Source: Arcicella rigui (GTDB lineage: Bacteria; Bacteroidota; Bacteroidia; Cytophagales; Spirosomataceae). From it: a stretch of 64,000 nucleotides of DNA. The stretch is taken from contig NZ_JAYFUM010000015.1 of NCBI RefSeq assembly GCF_034929435.1, forward strand, positions 96,278-160,277, given 5' to 3'. Positions 46,593 to 54,928 of this stretch are shown in pieces (position 1 is the first letter of the stretch; each line of letters opens with the position of its first letter). The notes below the pieces were generated by a model. It was not told where the DNA came from. It searched no databases and saw nothing but the letters and a program-made list of their open reading frames with translations. Position numbers and translations under genes: made by a program.

Positions 46593-46632
46593 CACAATTG
46601 ATTGTCTTGAAACAAAATTAGTAAATCGCATA

Positions 46633-47796
46633 ATGACCGATCGTTACATGCAAAGAGGTGTTTCTGCCTCTAAAGAAGACGTACACAAAGCCATCGAAAA
46701 ACTCGATAAAGGGCTTTTTCCGCAAGCGTTCTGTAAAATTTCCCCAGATATGTTAGGTGGCGACGACACCTATTGTAATATTATGCACGCCGATGGTGCT
46801 GGCACAAAATCTTCCTTGGCTTACCTTTATTGGAAAGAAACGGGTGATATTTCTGTTTGGCGTGGTATTGCTCAAGATGCCGTAGTGATGAATACAGATG
46901 ATTTGATTTGTGTAGGAGCTACGGATAATATGTTATTGTCGAGTACTATCGGACGAAACAAAAACCTGATTCCGGGTGAAGTAATTGCTGAAATCATCAA
47001 CGGTACTGAAGAAGTATTAGAAATGCTCAGAGACAATGGCATTGGTATTTGGAGTACTGGTGGCGAAACGGCTGACGTAGGCGATTTGGTAAGAACCATT
47101 ATTGTTGACTCCACCGTGATTGCCCGCATGAAACGTGCCGATGTGATTTCAAATCATAACATCCAAGCAGGTGATGTGATTGTAGGTTTGGCTTCGGACG
47201 GACAAGCGAATTACGAAAAAACATATAATGGCGGAATGGGTTCAAATGGACTTACTTCTGCTCGCCATGATGTATTGGGGCATTATTTAGCTGATTTATA
47301 CACTGAAAGCTTTGACCCAGCCGTACCAAAAGACTTGGTGTATAGTGGCTCAAAACGCTTGACTGACGCAGTAGCAGGCACGCCTCTGAACGTTGGGCAA
47401 TTGATACTTTCACCCACTCGTACTTATGCCCCCGTTGTAAAAGCGATGTTGAACGAATTACGCCCTGTAATTCATGGAATGGTTCACTGCTCTGGCGGAG
47501 CTCAGACCAAAGTATTACATTTTGTAAATAATGTTCATATCATTAAAGACAACCTTTTTGCTTTGCCTCCATTGTTTAAAATGATACAGGAAGAAAGCAA
47601 TACCAATTTCAAAGAAATGTATAAAGTGTTTAATATGGGACATCGTTTAGAAGTTTACATAAATCCACAGTATGCACAGACTTTGATTGATATTTCAAAA
47701 TCTTTTGGCATTGATGCCCAAATCATCGGTAGAGTAGAAGCTTTTGAAGGCAAACAAGTAACGATTCAGTCTGAATTTGGTGAGTTTGTGTATTAA
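46633..47796 (+). CDS. purM: phosphoribosylformylglycinamidine cyclo-ligase (AIR synthase)
   Basis: ATP-dependent closure of the imidazole ring in purine synthesis (FGAM to AIR). The 387-residue protein is of the Bacteroidota type, longer than the ~345-residue E. coli enzyme. It shows YMQRGVSASKEDVHKAI, the substrate loop HADGAGTKSSLAYLYW, DAVVMNTDDLICVGA, STGGETADVGDLVR and GHRLEVYINPQY. ATG at 46633 with a -7 element at a good distance. It is separated from tatC by a repeat-rich gap of nearly 500 bp. Confidence 0.93.
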   Translation: MTDRYMQRGVSASKEDVHKAIEKLDKGLFPQAFCKISPDMLGGDDTYCNIMHADGAGTKSSLAYLYWKETGDISVWRGIAQDAVVMNTDDLICVGATDNMLLSSTIGRNKNLIPGEVIAEIINGTEEVLEMLRDNGIGIWSTGGETADVGDLVRTIIVDSTVIARMKRADVISNHNIQAGDVIVGLASDGQANYEKTYNGGMGSNGLTSARHDVLGHYLADLYTESFDPAVPKDLVYSGSKRLTDAVAGTPLNVGQLILSPTRTYAPVVKAMLNELRPVIHGMVHCSGGAQTKVLHFVNNVHIIKDNLFALPPLFKMIQEESNTNFKEMYKVFNMGHRLEVYINPQYAQTLIDISKSFGIDAQIIGRVEAFEGKQVTIQSEFGEFVY

Positions 47797-48120
47797 TAGA
47801 ATATTCATTCAGCACATATATAAGTACTGAATTGTGAATGCTGAGTTGTGAGTTTAAAATGGTGAGTATAAATTATTTATCATCACAACTCCACACTCGT
47901 AATTCAGTACTCATATTTAGTCTATGAAGAATAAAATATTTGACTGGATAATATTATAAAATATTCATAGAAGCAATACAATAAAATACCCTGTAAAATA
48001 CGGTGTAGAAAAATTGTCTATCTATTAGATAAAGAATAATATAGTGTACTAAGATTCAGTTTATCAGCACTTTAAACTCATAACTCATAATTCATAACTC
48101 ATAACTCATACTTGTATGCC
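47797..48120. repeat. intergenic dyad repeats
   Basis: Contains an imperfect inverted repeat (GTACTGAATTGTGAATGCTG near 47826 against CACTCGTAATTCAGTAC near 47908) and a short run of CATAACTCATAA words (48067-48115). No ORF with coding character is present. Confidence 0.5.
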
Positions 48121-48125
48121 CTACA

Positions 48126-48161
48126 AAGCCCCGACAATCACAAACGTTGTCAGGGTTTTTT
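48126..48161 (+). terminator. probable terminator
   Basis: Stem CCCCGACAA/TTGTCAGGG (48129-48137, 48147-48155, one mismatch) with A3 before and T6 after, about 330 bp after purM and upstream of tatC. Confidence 0.55.
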
Positions 48162-48294
48162 GTGTTTTTGATGTACTTTTGTATTCTGCACTGATAGCAT
48201 TTCAGTAAAATATTAGAGCAGTATTTAGATTGAGGAACAAATAGGTCGATATTGAAAAATATTACCTACCCTAAACATAATTAATATTCAACAA

Positions 48295-49128
48295 ATGGCT
48301 TTAGACCAAGAATTAGACGAAGAAGGCGGCGATGAAATGACCTTCCTCGACCACCTCGAAGAACTCCGTTGGCACATTATCCGTTCATTAGGTTCTATTT
48401 TGATATTTACAATTTTGGCTTGGATTTTCCAGAAAGAAATCTTTGGACAAATCGTTATGGGGCCAACAAAATCTGATTTCTGGACAAACCGAATGCTTTG
48501 TAAATTATCAGATGCCACAGGCATTGAAGGTTTATGTTTCCAACAAGCTAATTTTATTTTACAAAGTAGAGAAGTATCAGGGCAATTTATGATGGCTCTT
48601 ACGCAGTCAATCATTGTGGGTTTACTCTTTTCTTTCCCTTATTTCTTCTGGGAAATTTGGCGTTTTGTAAAGCCCGGCTTAAAACTATCAGAAGCAAAAG
48701 CTGCTCGTGGTGCAGTATTTTGGGTGTCATTACTGTTTTTTATGGGCGTTTTCTTCGGATACTTTGTTGTGTCTCCTATGGCAATCAACTTTTTGGCAAG
48801 TTTCAAATTAGACGATTCTATCCAAAATCAATTCGATATAAGTGATTATATCTCTCTACTTGCCATGATGACTTTGGCTTGTGGGCTTACGTTCCAATTA
48901 CCAATGATTACTTATGTACTTTCAAGAGTAGGCGTAGTTACGCCTGCCTTTATGCGAGAGTACCGTCGTCATGCTATCGTTGTTATCTTAATTGTAGCGG
49001 CTGTTATTACACCTTCACCAGACATGATTTCACAATTATTAGTAACCATTCCATTGTTAGGTTTGTACGAAGTAAGTATCATCGTTTCTGGAAGAGTAAA
49101 ACGCCAACGTGACGCAGAAATGCTATAA
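48295..49128 (+). CDS. tatC: twin-arginine translocase subunit TatC
   Basis: Six-helix membrane core of the Tat exporter; it recognises SRRxFLK signals such as that of the oxidoreductase at 15-16.6 kb. It has 277 residues. The conserved start MTFLDHLEELRWHIIRS carries the signal-binding Glu pair, and FPYFFWEIWRFVKPGL and the FQLPMITYVLSRVGVV helix follow. TatA/B genes are not adjacent. A -7-like TACTTTTG is at 48174-48181. Confidence 0.96.
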   Translation: MALDQELDEEGGDEMTFLDHLEELRWHIIRSLGSILIFTILAWIFQKEIFGQIVMGPTKSDFWTNRMLCKLSDATGIEGLCFQQANFILQSREVSGQFMMALTQSIIVGLLFSFPYFFWEIWRFVKPGLKLSEAKAARGAVFWVSLLFFMGVFFGYFVVSPMAINFLASFKLDDSIQNQFDISDYISLLAMMTLACGLTFQLPMITYVLSRVGVVTPAFMREYRRHAIVVILIVAAVITPSPDMISQLLVTIPLLGLYEVSIIVSGRVKRQRDAEML

Positions 49129-49170
49129 GTGAAGTTGATGAGATTATGACTCGTTCCGAATTTATGTCTG

Positions 49171-49319
49171 TAGTTCCGTTAGGAACTGAATATCGGTAGT
49201 AGTAGTATCCTATTATCCACTTAGCTCCATCGGGGCGGAATATTTCGCCCCGATGGGGCTAAGTAATGAAATAAATGTGCATTTATTTACTACCGATATA
49301 TAGTTTCTAACGGAACTTA
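49171..49319. repeat. nested palindromic intergenic element, complete copy
   Basis: The outer 30-nt arms are inverted copies (49171-49200 begins TAGTTCCGTTAGGAACTG and ends ATATCGGTAGT; 49289-49319 is the complement with few changes). They enclose a 17-bp inner hairpin TTAGCTCCATCGGGGCG / CGCCCCGATGGGGCTAA. Related copies are at 28288-28367 and 38729-38871. Confidence 0.85.
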
Positions 49320-49325
49320 AAACTC

Positions 49326-49363
49326 AAAAAGGTAATCAAAAAACTATTTTTGACTACCTTTTT
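49326..49363 (+). terminator. terminator after tatC
   Basis: A 16-bp stem AAAAAGGTAATCAAAA / TTTTGACTACCTTTTT (one mismatch; 49326-49341, 49348-49363), directly after the palindromic element. Confidence 0.8.
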
Positions 49364-49408
49364 AAGTTTTAAATTCTGGATGATTCATGTTTAAATTATA
49401 TAGATACC

Positions 49409-50056
49409 ATGCTCAAGAAAGAACGTTATCAAAAGCTAATCGCTTATTTCACAGAGAACTTTCCGATTGCTGAAACAGAATTGCATTACCGTACACCTTA
49501 TGAATTATTGGTGGCGGTATCCTTGTCGGCACAATGTACCGATAAGCGTGTGAACATGGTAACGCCAGCCTTATTCGAGCGATTCCCTGATGCGGAATCT
49601 TTGTCTAAAGCAGAATTTGATGAAGTATTTCATTATATCCGCTCAATTTCCTATCCGAACAATAAAGCCAAGCACTTGATTGGCATGGCACAGAGATTAG
49701 TTTCTGTATATAACTCTGAAGTACCCAGTAGTATAGAAGAACTTCAAACCTTACCGGGCGTTGGACGAAAAACAGCGAATGTAATTGTTTCAGTAATTTA
49801 TAATCAGCCAGCGATGGCGGTTGACACACACGTTTTTAGAGTATCGCATAGAATAGGTTTAGTAGCCAAAACCGCTACAACGCCCTTAGCCGTTGAAAAA
49901 GAATTAGTAAAATATATTCCAAAAGAGTCTGTGCCAGTAGCACATCACTGGTTAATCCTTCACGGGCGTTATGTATGTATTGCCAGAAGTCCAAAATGTG
50001 GAGAATGTGCTTTGAAAAATCTTTGTAAGTATTATGAGAAGAATACTAAGCTATGA
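49409..50056 (+). CDS. nth: endonuclease III (DNA glycosylase/AP lyase)
   Basis: Base-excision repair glycosylase for oxidised pyrimidines, 215 residues. Helix-hairpin-helix LPGVGRKTANVIVSVIYN with the catalytic Lys, then VDTHVFRVSHRIGL with the catalytic Asp. The 4Fe-4S loop C-x6-C-x2-C-x5-C is complete (CIARSPKCGECALKNLC). Followed by AGCT-word repeats and pnuC. Confidence 0.97.
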   Translation: MLKKERYQKLIAYFTENFPIAETELHYRTPYELLVAVSLSAQCTDKRVNMVTPALFERFPDAESLSKAEFDEVFHYIRSISYPNNKAKHLIGMAQRLVSVYNSEVPSSIEELQTLPGVGRKTANVIVSVIYNQPAMAVDTHVFRVSHRIGLVAKTATTPLAVEKELVKYIPKESVPVAHHWLILHGRYVCIARSPKCGECALKNLCKYYEKNTKL

Positions 50057-50190
50057 GCTATGAGATTTGAGCCTTGAGTTATGAGCTTATTTTGTTTACT
50101 CAAAGCTCGTAGCTCACAACTCAGAGCTAAATGCCTTTAGCTTTTCTTTTTCCATTTATTTAAAGCTCACAACTCAAAGCTTATAAGCTT
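50050..50190. repeat. AGCT-word imperfect dyad repeat
   Basis: Words such as GAGCTATGAGATTTGAGC on the left and GCTCACAACTCAAAGC on the right form an imperfect long dyad filling the nth-pnuC gap. Confidence 0.6.
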
Positions 50191-50207
50191 TTTCAAATTA
50201 AACAATC

Positions 50208-50789
50208 ATGCAACAATACATAGAACAAAACTGGTTAGAGGGCTTAGGAATTCTTACAACATTAATTTGTGTATGGTTAAATACTCGTCAGAATATTTGG
50301 GGATGGCTTTGGGCTGTTGTTTCTTCAGGAATTTATGGCGTGATTTATTGGCAATTCAAGCTGTATTCAGACATGGAATTGCAGGCAGTATTTATTGTAC
50401 TAAGTGTTTACGGTTGGTATCAATGGCTCTTTGGAGGGAAAGAAAAAACAGAATTGCCTGTAAGTAAAATGCCATACTTTCAATGGATTGCTTGTACAGT
50501 AGTATTTATTGGTTTTACTTTAGTTTCGGGCTATATGCACGGTAATTATTCAGATGCCAGCTTGCCTTATATGGATTCATCATTAACAGCCATCAGTTTA
50601 ATTGCCCAATGGATGATGGCACGCAAATATGTAGAAAACTGGCTTTTATGGATAAGTGCCGACTTCTTTTATACAGGAATGTATTTCTACAAAGGACTTT
50701 ACGGCACAAGCATACTCTATTTCCTTTTATTACTCTTAGCCATCAAAGGCTATCAAGACTGGAAGAAAAGCCAAGATTCAATAATATAG
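50208..50789 (+). CDS. pnuC: PnuC-like vitamin transporter
   Basis: Inner-membrane facilitator of 193 residues with about seven hydrophobic helices. PnuC family blocks are LICVWLNTRQNIWGWLWAVV, VFIVLSVYGWYQW and WLLWISADFFYTGMYFYKG. Members carry nicotinamide riboside or, in the PnuT branch common in Bacteroidota, thiamine. No TPP riboswitch is recognised upstream and no NadR or thiamine gene is adjacent, so the substrate stays open. Confidence 0.9.
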   Translation: MQQYIEQNWLEGLGILTTLICVWLNTRQNIWGWLWAVVSSGIYGVIYWQFKLYSDMELQAVFIVLSVYGWYQWLFGGKEKTELPVSKMPYFQWIACTVVFIGFTLVSGYMHGNYSDASLPYMDSSLTAISLIAQWMMARKYVENWLLWISADFFYTGMYFYKGLYGTSILYFLLLLLAIKGYQDWKKSQDSII

Positions 50790-50792
50790 GAT

Positions 50793-50837
50793 TTGTGATG
50801 TCGGATTTGAGATTTTTTCCGAAATCCGACAGCACAA
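50793..50837. terminator. hairpin between convergent pnuC and STAND operon
   Basis: A 16-bp inverted repeat TTGTGATGTCGGATTT / AAATCCGACAGCACAA (one mismatch; 50793-50808, 50822-50837) with a T-rich loop. It belongs to the same repeat family as 17960-18050. It may end both transcripts, though no T-run follows the stem. Confidence 0.55.
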
Positions 50838-50845
50838 TTCCAAAA

Positions 50846-53152
50846 TCATTTAATGCTGTATTTCTTCTTTATCTCCTCATCCAAAGGCAAGAGGTATTTA
50901 TCTCCAAAAACCTTTATCCATTCTTGTATTTCCTCATATTTATAATCCAGTCTTTCACCATCTCCGAAACTCATTAAATTACCTTTTTGAGTTTGTAAAT
51001 CTGTTTTAACAATGGCTTTACCAACTGTGACATATAGGTAACGATTGTCTATGATTTGTACTTCTGTTGGTTTTTTATTCAGCCATAGGGTTTGGATTAG
51101 TTCGCCTGTGGAGACTTTGTAAGTTTTTACTTTATGGTTTGTTATGATACTTAGGATTTTACTGTCTTTTGAAAAAATAGCATTACTAATCTTTTTCTCG
51201 TCTTTTAAAAATTCAGCTTGTATTCCTTTTTCCACTGACCAGATTTTGGCATTTAGGTTATCATCTGTTATTATGAGCCATTTACTATCTGGAGAGAAAG
51301 TAGCGGAGCGAATAGTTTTATCGACCAAAGGATAGATTGATATTTGTTCAGTAACCATATTCCAAAGATTACATAAATCATTGGTTTGTATTAATAACCA
51401 CTTTCCATCTGGTGAAAACTTTACATAACGCATCTCATTTACATTATTAATAAATACTGGTGCTTTACCAGTAATAGTATTATAAATTTTATAGTCGCCA
51501 TTAATGTTTACCATCAGCCATTTATTATTTGGAGAAAACGAAATATCATAAATATTTTTTTCTCCCAAAGGGAAATCTCGCACCTTTCCTGTAGACATTT
51601 CCCAAATTTTTGTCTGATTTTCTTTATTGATAGTTACCACCCATTTTCCGTCAGTTGAAAAAGCTGCTTGATATATATTTTTTTCATCCGAAAGAAAAGC
51701 TGGAATTTTCCCTGTCTTTATTTCCCAAACTTTTGATTGATTGTTGGTTGTTATTAGCCATTTACTATCTTGAGAAAAAGTTACGGAATTAATTTCTTTT
51801 TCATTTGAAAAAATATCAGAATTTCTTCCTTTTGATATTTCCCATAATTTTGACTGTTCATTTGATTTTGTGACAATCCACTGGTTATTTGGAGAAAAAG
51901 TAGCTGTATTAATATTTTCATTTATAAGGGATTGAGGTGTTTTACCAGTTGATATGTCGTAAACTTTGGCTTCATCTTCTGGGTCTTTTTCATATTGAAT
52001 TACTAACAGTTTGTTATCCGATGAGAAAAGAGAAGAAATAATATTTTTATCTTCTGTTATGAATGCTGTAATATTAGGATTTACTAATTTCCATTGCTTG
52101 TATTCACCCTTTCCATTTTTTGTAACTACGAATGTATCTTCCTTTGAAAACTCCAGAAAAACAATGCCTCGCTCTTCTTTTAAGAATTCAAAGGTTTTTC
52201 CCGTAGCAATTTCCCATAACTTATATTCCCCATTTGCTTTTTTAGTTATCACCCATTTACTATTGGGAGAAAAGTCAGCAGAGCTAATATGTTTTTCACT
52301 CTGAAAAAATATTGGGATTTGTTCGGTTGATATATCCCATAATTTGTGTTCATAGTGTACATTTCTTGTTAATAACCACTTTCCATCAAACGAAAACTTC
52401 GAGTCACTCACAGCTTTTTCACCAGCAGGGAAATTATAAGACCTTCCTGTCGTTCTTTCCAATAATTGGACTCCATCGTTATAATTGATGACTTCCCATT
52501 TATTCTTAGACGCTTCATTATCTTTTTCTTGTGAAGATATTGATAGTTTTTTTTCTAAGGATTCAATAGTATAAGCTCTTCCTTTTTCAAGCCATTGATG
52601 TTTGTTACTTTGTTGAAAAATAGCTTCTGTTGCCTCTTTTATTGTTCTGAGTATATTAGTATCATTGGTTTTAGTAATCGCTTTTTCTAAAAGACGTAAT
52701 CCTTGAATAGGATTAATCTTAGTTGATTCTGCTGACCAATAAAGAGCTTGAGTATTACTATCATCGGCTACCGAAATTATTTTAATTTCGGTAGCCGATG
52801 TATCTGTATGAATTTTGTTCTTTTCAATACTCTTAATTGTGTCTTTAAAATTTTCAACTTCCGTTTGTCCATCATTTATTTTGGCTTGCTCTTCTAATTT
52901 AGTGATGCTAATGAAAATTCTATTAAATTTATGATCAATAATATAATTTTTTCTTTTATCTGTACCTGCTAAAATACGAGCAACATTGTAAGCCTTGATA
53001 GATTTACCTATGTTTTTTGCCTTCAGCAAACGGTCGCCTTCTTGTAATATGGTACTAAAACTATCTTGTTTTTTAGTTATTTGGGCTTTTTGCTGTCCTA
53101 AAGTAGATACTCCCCACAAAAGGTATATACTTATTAATATGATTATTCTCAT
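50846..53152 (-). CDS. exported WD40-type beta-propeller protein, third gene of the STAND operon
   Basis: A 768-residue protein. The N-terminus MRIIILISIYLLWGVSTLGQ looks like a cleavable signal peptide. Residues ~20-215 are mostly helical. From ~220 to ~715 there are about a dozen degenerate ~40-residue WD40-like blades with the pattern FSxDxKWLVTxxxxxxxKxWExxTGK. It ends IQEWIKVFGDKYLLPLDEEI, a tail also known from single-chain STAND-WD40 proteins of Bacteroidota. The start overlaps the NTPase stop as ATGA, so translation is coupled. In related receptors the propeller is fused to the NTPase and senses ligand. Here it is a separate, apparently periplasmic, chain. An 18-bp perfect palindrome (52762-52800) lies inside the coding region. 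Confidence 0.85.
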   Translation of the reverse strand: MRIIILISIYLLWGVSTLGQQKAQITKKQDSFSTILQEGDRLLKAKNIGKSIKAYNVARILAGTDKRKNYIIDHKFNRIFISITKLEEQAKINDGQTEVENFKDTIKSIEKNKIHTDTSATEIKIISVADDSNTQALYWSAESTKINPIQGLRLLEKAITKTNDTNILRTIKEATEAIFQQSNKHQWLEKGRAYTIESLEKKLSISSQEKDNEASKNKWEVINYNDGVQLLERTTGRSYNFPAGEKAVSDSKFSFDGKWLLTRNVHYEHKLWDISTEQIPIFFQSEKHISSADFSPNSKWVITKKANGEYKLWEIATGKTFEFLKEERGIVFLEFSKEDTFVVTKNGKGEYKQWKLVNPNITAFITEDKNIISSLFSSDNKLLVIQYEKDPEDEAKVYDISTGKTPQSLINENINTATFSPNNQWIVTKSNEQSKLWEISKGRNSDIFSNEKEINSVTFSQDSKWLITTNNQSKVWEIKTGKIPAFLSDEKNIYQAAFSTDGKWVVTINKENQTKIWEMSTGKVRDFPLGEKNIYDISFSPNNKWLMVNINGDYKIYNTITGKAPVFINNVNEMRYVKFSPDGKWLLIQTNDLCNLWNMVTEQISIYPLVDKTIRSATFSPDSKWLIITDDNLNAKIWSVEKGIQAEFLKDEKKISNAIFSKDSKILSIITNHKVKTYKVSTGELIQTLWLNKKPTEVQIIDNRYLYVTVGKAIVKTDLQTQKGNLMSFGDGERLDYKYEEIQEWIKVFGDKYLLPLDEEIKKKYSIK
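52762..52800. repeat. 18-bp perfect inverted repeat inside the WD40 gene
   Basis: Arms CATCGGCTACCGAAATTA (52762-52779) and its exact complement (52783-52800) have a 3-nt loop. On the coding strand the stem encodes the SATEIKIISVAD stretch between the N-terminal region and the propeller. Confidence 0.9.
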
Positions 53153-54924
53153 GGTTTCTTCTTTTTCAAATCAATTAATTCATTTTTTAATCCTATACCT
53201 AAAGTATCAGGCTTTATTATTTTACTAAGCTTTTTTAGTGCTGAATCATAAAACACTTTGGCTATTATTGGATATTCGTTTCTATAAATATTAACACCAT
53301 TGTCTTTAATTACTTTAGCTTGTTCATAATAAACTTGGTTTAAAGCTCTTTCTGCTTTTATTTTTTCCCTGTCTGCTATTTCCTTTAATTGTTCTGCATT
53401 TTGCTTTGCCTTATAAGCTATTCGTTTAGACTCATTTGCATCATACCACTGATAAAGAGTACATCCTAATAAGCCCAGCAATACTACTCCAGCTACAGTT
53501 GCATATATTAGTAACTTCTTTCGGGCTTCTAAAGCATCTTGTAAGTTTTTGTTCTCTAAAGCCTGTAATTGCTGTAGTCGCTTGTTTTCTAATACTTGCT
53601 GTTGCCTTTCATTTTCTAATGCTTGTTGCCGATTTTGTTCTTTAAGTTGTTCTTCTTTCTCTTTGGTTTTTCGCTCATTAGCAAACTCTACAATAGGTTC
53701 TATCAAAGTATCATGTCCTATTTCATACATAAAGCGTCCAGCGGTATCTCTTTCTTTACGTAGTAGCGTACTCTCTTCCAATTGCTTAAATAATTCATCC
53801 GTCCATTTATCTTCCAATTTCAGATATTCCCCAGCAAATGGAATCCGCTGATTGTTTTGGATAAACCTTTCTTCTATACTTTTACTTACTTTGGCTTTAT
53901 CTTCTGTATTGAGTTGATTAAGCGTACTTTGATAAAAGTCTCTAAAAATATCTTTTACATTGCCCAAATCATTCAGTGTAATGATACTGTTTGCTTGTGA
54001 TACTTTCTGCGATTCTATAAATCGACAAATAATTTGTAGGGTTGCGGTTTCTATTTTACCATCATATTTGTTCTTTACTCTTTCGAGAATGGCATCAACC
54101 ACGGTATTTTCAAACTGAAAATTAGGGGTTTGAAAATCGCCTTTTAATTGAGCTGGTTGAATTATGGCATTACGTGCATCCTTTTCACTGATTGCCTCTA
54201 ACTCATAAAAATGTTTGAGAATTTCTGGAATATGCAGGCTCAACTTATTTAGCAGAGCCATTCTATCTGAACGAATAGCGAAGACTAATTTTAAATTAAT
54301 TTTTGTATATACTTTATCAGCTTGTTCTTCACTTAGCGTTTTAAAGTATTCTTTCTTATTCAAAAAACCTGGTATTTTCTCGTAAATCAATGTTTTGAGT
54401 TCTTCACCAAACACTTCTATTTCTTCTGGCGAATAAGTAAATAGCTCTTCAAATTGGTCGAAGAATAAAATAATAGGTTGTTCAGGCTGATATAATTGCC
54501 ATTGTTTAAGCCAATACCAGAGTTCTCCTTTTGGATAAGCGTTTCTTTTAAATTCCTCCATCCAAGGATTTTCAATATCCTCAATTTGTAAAAGGTTTTT
54601 CTTTGCAAGAACTTCTTGATTTGTAAGAGAATTGATTAATGTCTTGATAGGCGATACATTAATTTCGTTTCCTCCCTGATTACTATTGTATAATCGAATG
54701 GTGAAATGGTTCGCTTTTTTATCTCGTTCCAATAGTGGGATAAGGCCTGCATTAATCAAAGAGCTTTTGCCTGTTCCACTTTTACCATACAGCAATACTA
54801 CCTGTCGAGCAGAAATTAATTGCCATAGTTTTTTGGTATCGTTATCTCTTCCTTCAAACAAATGAGCTTGTTCAGTTGTAAAACAAACCGCTCCAGGATA
54901 ACGGTATAATTTATCATTTGCCAT
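53149..54924 (-). CDS. membrane-anchored STAND NTPase (nSTAND1-like), second gene of the operon
   Basis: A 591-residue switch protein. Order: HLFEGRDNDTKKLWQLI entry motif; Walker A GKSGTGKSS (47-55); Walker B IILFFDQFEELF (151-162); sensor FAIRSDR (215-221); helical and winged-helix region ending YEIGHDTL (400-407), the usual end of STAND modules; a Gln/Glu/Arg-rich coiled coil (412-470); one membrane helix (471-491); and ~100 further residues predicted in the periplasm. Single-chain nSTAND1-WD40 proteins have the same order, with the propeller after the helix. Here the propeller is the next ORF. Starts 4 bp after the TIR gene, ends in ATGA overlap with the WD40 gene. Confidence 0.9.
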   Translation of the reverse strand: MANDKLYRYPGAVCFTTEQAHLFEGRDNDTKKLWQLISARQVVLLYGKSGTGKSSLINAGLIPLLERDKKANHFTIRLYNSNQGGNEINVSPIKTLINSLTNQEVLAKKNLLQIEDIENPWMEEFKRNAYPKGELWYWLKQWQLYQPEQPIILFFDQFEELFTYSPEEIEVFGEELKTLIYEKIPGFLNKKEYFKTLSEEQADKVYTKINLKLVFAIRSDRMALLNKLSLHIPEILKHFYELEAISEKDARNAIIQPAQLKGDFQTPNFQFENTVVDAILERVKNKYDGKIETATLQIICRFIESQKVSQANSIITLNDLGNVKDIFRDFYQSTLNQLNTEDKAKVSKSIEERFIQNNQRIPFAGEYLKLEDKWTDELFKQLEESTLLRKERDTAGRFMYEIGHDTLIEPIVEFANERKTKEKEEQLKEQNRQQALENERQQQVLENKRLQQLQALENKNLQDALEARKKLLIYATVAGVVLLGLLGCTLYQWYDANESKRIAYKAKQNAEQLKEIADREKIKAERALNQVYYEQAKVIKDNGVNIYRNEYPIIAKVFYDSALKKLSKIIKPDTLGIGLKNELIDLKKKKP

Positions 54925-54928
54925 CTGA

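Noticed and set aside
46421..46615. 64-codon minus-strand ORF before purM
   Set aside because: Lys/Asn-rich AT artefact covering the purM promoter element.
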